A DNA stretch of 64,000 bases from Pholiota molesta (lineage: Eukaryota > Basidiomycota > Agaricomycetes > Agaricales > Strophariaceae): assembly GCA_014925825.1 (NCBI GenBank), contig JACGCK010000123.1, forward strand, positions 62,001-126,000, in the 5' to 3' direction. The number at the start of each line of letters is the position of its first letter. The stretch's first letter is position 1. The position numbers were made by a program, and so were the translations under genes. Shown piece after piece: positions 61,577-64,000 of the stretch. The notes under the pieces were generated by a model. That model saw nothing but the letters and a program-made list of their open reading frames with translations. It was not told the origin of the DNA and ran no database searches.

Positions 61577-62719
61577 TAGTGATGTGACGGCTCGGGCTTG
61601 GAAGCCCTAGGCCCCGGGTACCAGGCCCGCTCAGGCCGGGCCAAGCCGGGCCCGTGGCAGGGCTTGAGGCGGCCTGGGGCCTGGCTCGAAATATTTGAAA
61701 GCCCGAGCCCGCGGCCCAGGCCCCGGCTTTTGATACTTCAGTCGGAGCTTCAATTCTGCCTCCAGGTGAGTCGCGTCACTCGTTTCTGACCGCCAACGAC
61801 AATGGACGACGTCGCCCGCGCATGCACCACGTCGCCCACACAGCCCGCCACGTCGTGCCGTGACGATGCCCACCACGTCGCCCGCCACGTCGCCCCCACC
61901 GCCCGCCATGTCGTGCTGCAACGACGCCCGTGGCCCGCCACGTCACCCCCAACCATTACCAATGACAATGGATGTCGCCCGTGCATGCACCGCGTCGCCC
62001 CCACCGCCCGCCACATCGCGCTGTGACGACGCCCGCCACGACGCTGTGCTCGCTCACGCGCCACTACAATGGACGAAGTGGTGTAGGAATGGAAGGGGAG
62101 ACCCGGGAGCGGGAGACCCACCAGGTACGCCCCCCTACGCCCTTCAACCTTGCTTGCCACTGACACTCATCTCCCTCCCCACAGCTTCCTTTCACGGCGA
62201 CGTGGAGCCGCAGCCACCACCGCCCATTAGCCTCGCGTGCCCCCGCCGCCGCTGCGCGTCCTTTCGCACTGTCACGTCACCAACGACCCGCCTTTCGCGG
62301 CCCTCTCCCTCTGGAAGTCGCTCGTCGCCATCGGGCACGCGGACCGACGGCAGCACCACAGCATACGCGATTGTGCGATGATGACAACGCGAGCGGACAG
62401 CACGACGGCGAAGAGTAACAGCGCCACCGCGGTGCTGTCCGCCGTCGTCGGCGGACAGCATGGTGCCTAGGACTCACCATACCGTCTTCTCGCGCAAAGG
62501 GTACTGCACATATTGCAGTCTCTGCGGCGTGAAGACGTTTAGGTGGCATCCCTGGCAGGGTTCTAAAAATAGGCCGAAAGCCCGGGCTCAAGCCCAAGCC
62601 AGGCCGGGCCAAGCCCTATTGCAGGCTTTGGGCCTGGCCTGAGATTTCAGAAGGCCCGAGCCCTCTAAGCCGGGCCCAAGCCCGGGCTTTTTTGCAAAGC
62701 CTGAGCCTTCACAACACTA
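61577..62719. mobile_element. hAT-like non-autonomous element (1143 bp)
   Basis: The ends are imperfect inverted repeats, TAGTGATGTGACGGCTCGGG on the left and, reverse-complemented, TAGTGTTGTGAAGGCTCAGG on the right. The 8-bp sequence gcggcaag is duplicated on both sides (61569-61576 and 62720-62727). The sister HET genes carry the uninterrupted site. An 8-bp duplication with short TAGTG-type ends is the hAT hallmark. Sub-terminal regions are GC-rich (ggcccgggc motifs). The centre is low-complexity with repeats of cgtcgcccgc and lacks a hAT transposase. Confidence 0.88.
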
Positions 62720-63339
62720 GCGGCAAGAAGCTTCCCCGCCTCAGGACCCATCGAATGAACTTGGCCGATATCTAAAGTACATTATTAAGTGATTGGAATC
62801 GCGTTTGTTACAGCGAAGAGACTTACCCTTCTTATTCAACCCCTCGGCCGTATGTATGTCAATGAGAGGGATGACAAAGTTCTGCAGGGCCTCGAGCAAA
62901 ATTTGCGATGGGGTATTTGTAGTTGGATCTACATTGTGCACGGTAGACAAGTATGAGCGCCCAGCGATCCACGGGCGGTAGGCCAGCAGATGTTCTTGCT
63001 CACCTCTTCTGGCGGGATCGTTGCTCGATGATCCTTGATGGGTACCAGCATGCGGAAGCGCATCGCAGAACGTTGAGGTTTTCTCTTGAAAGACATGATA
63101 ATCATGCAATGTTCGTGTAAGTTTCATGACGGGCTTACTAGCGGATTCAGACATTGCAGCAACAATAAGCTTGATGTGAACGGGGAGAAGGAGCTGTAGA
63201 ATTCAATATTTGGTTATCTGTATATATTACGACAGCAGCATGCTGCACCAGCACCGCCATGTACTTACACGCTATATTTAGTTATGCCTCATCGTAAGTA
63301 GTGATGGTCAAGTCAGGACGCCGTCCAGCGTCCGTAGTG

Positions 63340-64000
63340 GACAATGATCAGGCGTCACTACCTCTACACCAAATAAACACACTCGACAAGCTTGCTGGCG
63401 GTGCCTTCATTGGTACAAGATAGCATCCTGCCTTCTCTTCGCCCCTCTCTTCGCCTCTTCGTCTAGCCCAGGAACGCGTGCGCCCAGTCCATCGCCTCCT
63501 GCACCCAGCTTTCCCAAGGTCATTAAACCGCACCAAAACCGACCGTAGGGAGGGCTTGACCAAGGATAGCTTCCGCAGAAGATGGCGCTGAGCTGCTAGT
63601 CCAGATGAAGAGCGGGAGTCTATGGCCATTTTTGCGCAGCAGGCGCTCGAAGGACGGACCGTCAACAGGGCGCTCCACGACTCGCTTGACCAGGCCCGGG
63701 CAACTTCAAGGGCCTATCGATTCGAATTTGCGCTACCATGGCGAGTACTGTCGAACGAAATGAGATAAGTACATGGATGGCATTTACTTTGAGGGTAGAA
63801 ATAAGATTCACCTCTGATTCCTGAACGGAAATCCAGAAGGGTCAACACAACCTGCTTGTTTGCTCGTGCCCAAATACCTTAGCCCGTTGGGCCCAACCGT
63901 TAACACGTCCTCGCTCGATAAATCCGTATGTTTCAACAGCTTGGCGAGGAGCCAGGGCGGCGAGTGGCGAAAGCTAACCAGGCCTCCGATATGGATGAAA
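63340..64000 (-). pseudogene. UBR1 fragment 5 (inverted unit), runs off the window
   Basis: Read on the minus strand, the window edge starts in sequence matching UBR1 about 15290-15480 (blocks coding SFRHSPPWLLAKLLKH and the sequence before FPFR). It continues through a diverged intron and blocks matching about 15935-16005 (LVKRVVERPVDGPSFERLLRK). Frames are broken. The rest lies beyond base 64000. Confidence 0.75.

Larger units (their letters stand above)
58430..63154 (-). pseudogene. HET-domain gene 5 (inverted unit), broken by frameshift and two insertions
   Basis: On the minus strand this reads from the start exon (MSESA, ATG 63154) through the TSTFCDALPHAG and NTPSQILLEALQNFVIPLI exons and an exon with MGPEAGKLL. 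That exon is split by a hAT-like element (61577-62719). It continues with ALQEF and further exons to KLPEAVREHVF, where a 1082-bp palindromic element (60106-61187) splits the main exon. The exon resumes at MPIRVLHFAHT and runs to 58793; the last exon is 58719-58430. Near 59765 one base is missing relative to the sister copies, shifting the frame inside the HET core just after TYDDWQTA. The rest of the HET domain is conserved (SFGWMDTVCINKNSSSELDE; WFTRGWTLQELLAP). It is therefore a recent pseudogene. Confidence 0.85.

Noticed and set aside
61631..62612. Several 90-170 codon frames in both directions
   Set aside because: They lie inside the hAT-like element and are repetitive or GC-biased readings without a transposase.
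1..64000. CRISPR array, riboswitch or operon features
   Set aside because: The window is from a nuclear fungal genome. No spaced direct repeats or bacterial signals are present.

Overview
This window comes from a filamentous basidiomycete, most likely an Agaricomycete. Nearly every gene is split by 45-70 nt GT-AG introns. The recognisable proteins are eukaryotic and fungal: a UBR1-type N-recognin, Trs33, Chs7, a Spo22/Zip4-like meiotic protein, HET-domain proteins and a DUF6534-type membrane protein. A tRNA-Cys carries a canonical nuclear intron. There is no operon structure and nothing prokaryotic. Species-level placement is not possible from the sequence alone.

Layout. (1) 1-3.8 kb: AT-rich, no gene supported. 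(2) 3.8-19.1 kb: housekeeping genes. These are a small two-helix membrane protein (-), a Spo22/Zip4-like meiosis gene (+), two uncertain small genes converging near 10.4 kb, and TRAPP subunit Trs33 (-) head-to-head with a large UBR1-like E3 ligase (+). The UBR1 reading frame is complete except for one missing base near 16055. (3) 19.6-43.9 kb: a segmentally duplicated array. Each of four units reads, left to right: degenerate UBR1 fragment (+), HET-domain gene (+), PH-CRIB-PH gene or remnant (-). HET copies 2 and 4 look most complete; only the last PH-CRIB-PH copy is intact. (4) 43.9-57.7 kb: a TE-rich stretch with nested inverted-repeat elements, then single-copy genes (a 366-aa unknown, CHS7, a DUF6534-type 7-TM protein, tRNA-Cys). 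(5) 57.7-64 kb: a fifth unit in inverted orientation. Its HET gene is broken by a frameshift, by a 1082-bp near-perfect palindromic element with a TCA target duplication, and by a 1143-bp hAT-like element with an 8-bp target duplication. The UBR1 fragment of this unit runs off the window end.

Functionally, the housekeeping genes are independent of one another. The array is the accessory part. HET domains are established effectors of fungal non-self recognition and regulated cell death, and here they are amplified with a signalling-type PH-CRIB-PH gene next to the UBR1 locus from which the unit's non-HET pieces were evidently copied. Any functional link between the HET and PH-CRIB-PH proteins is inference from repeated co-duplication.
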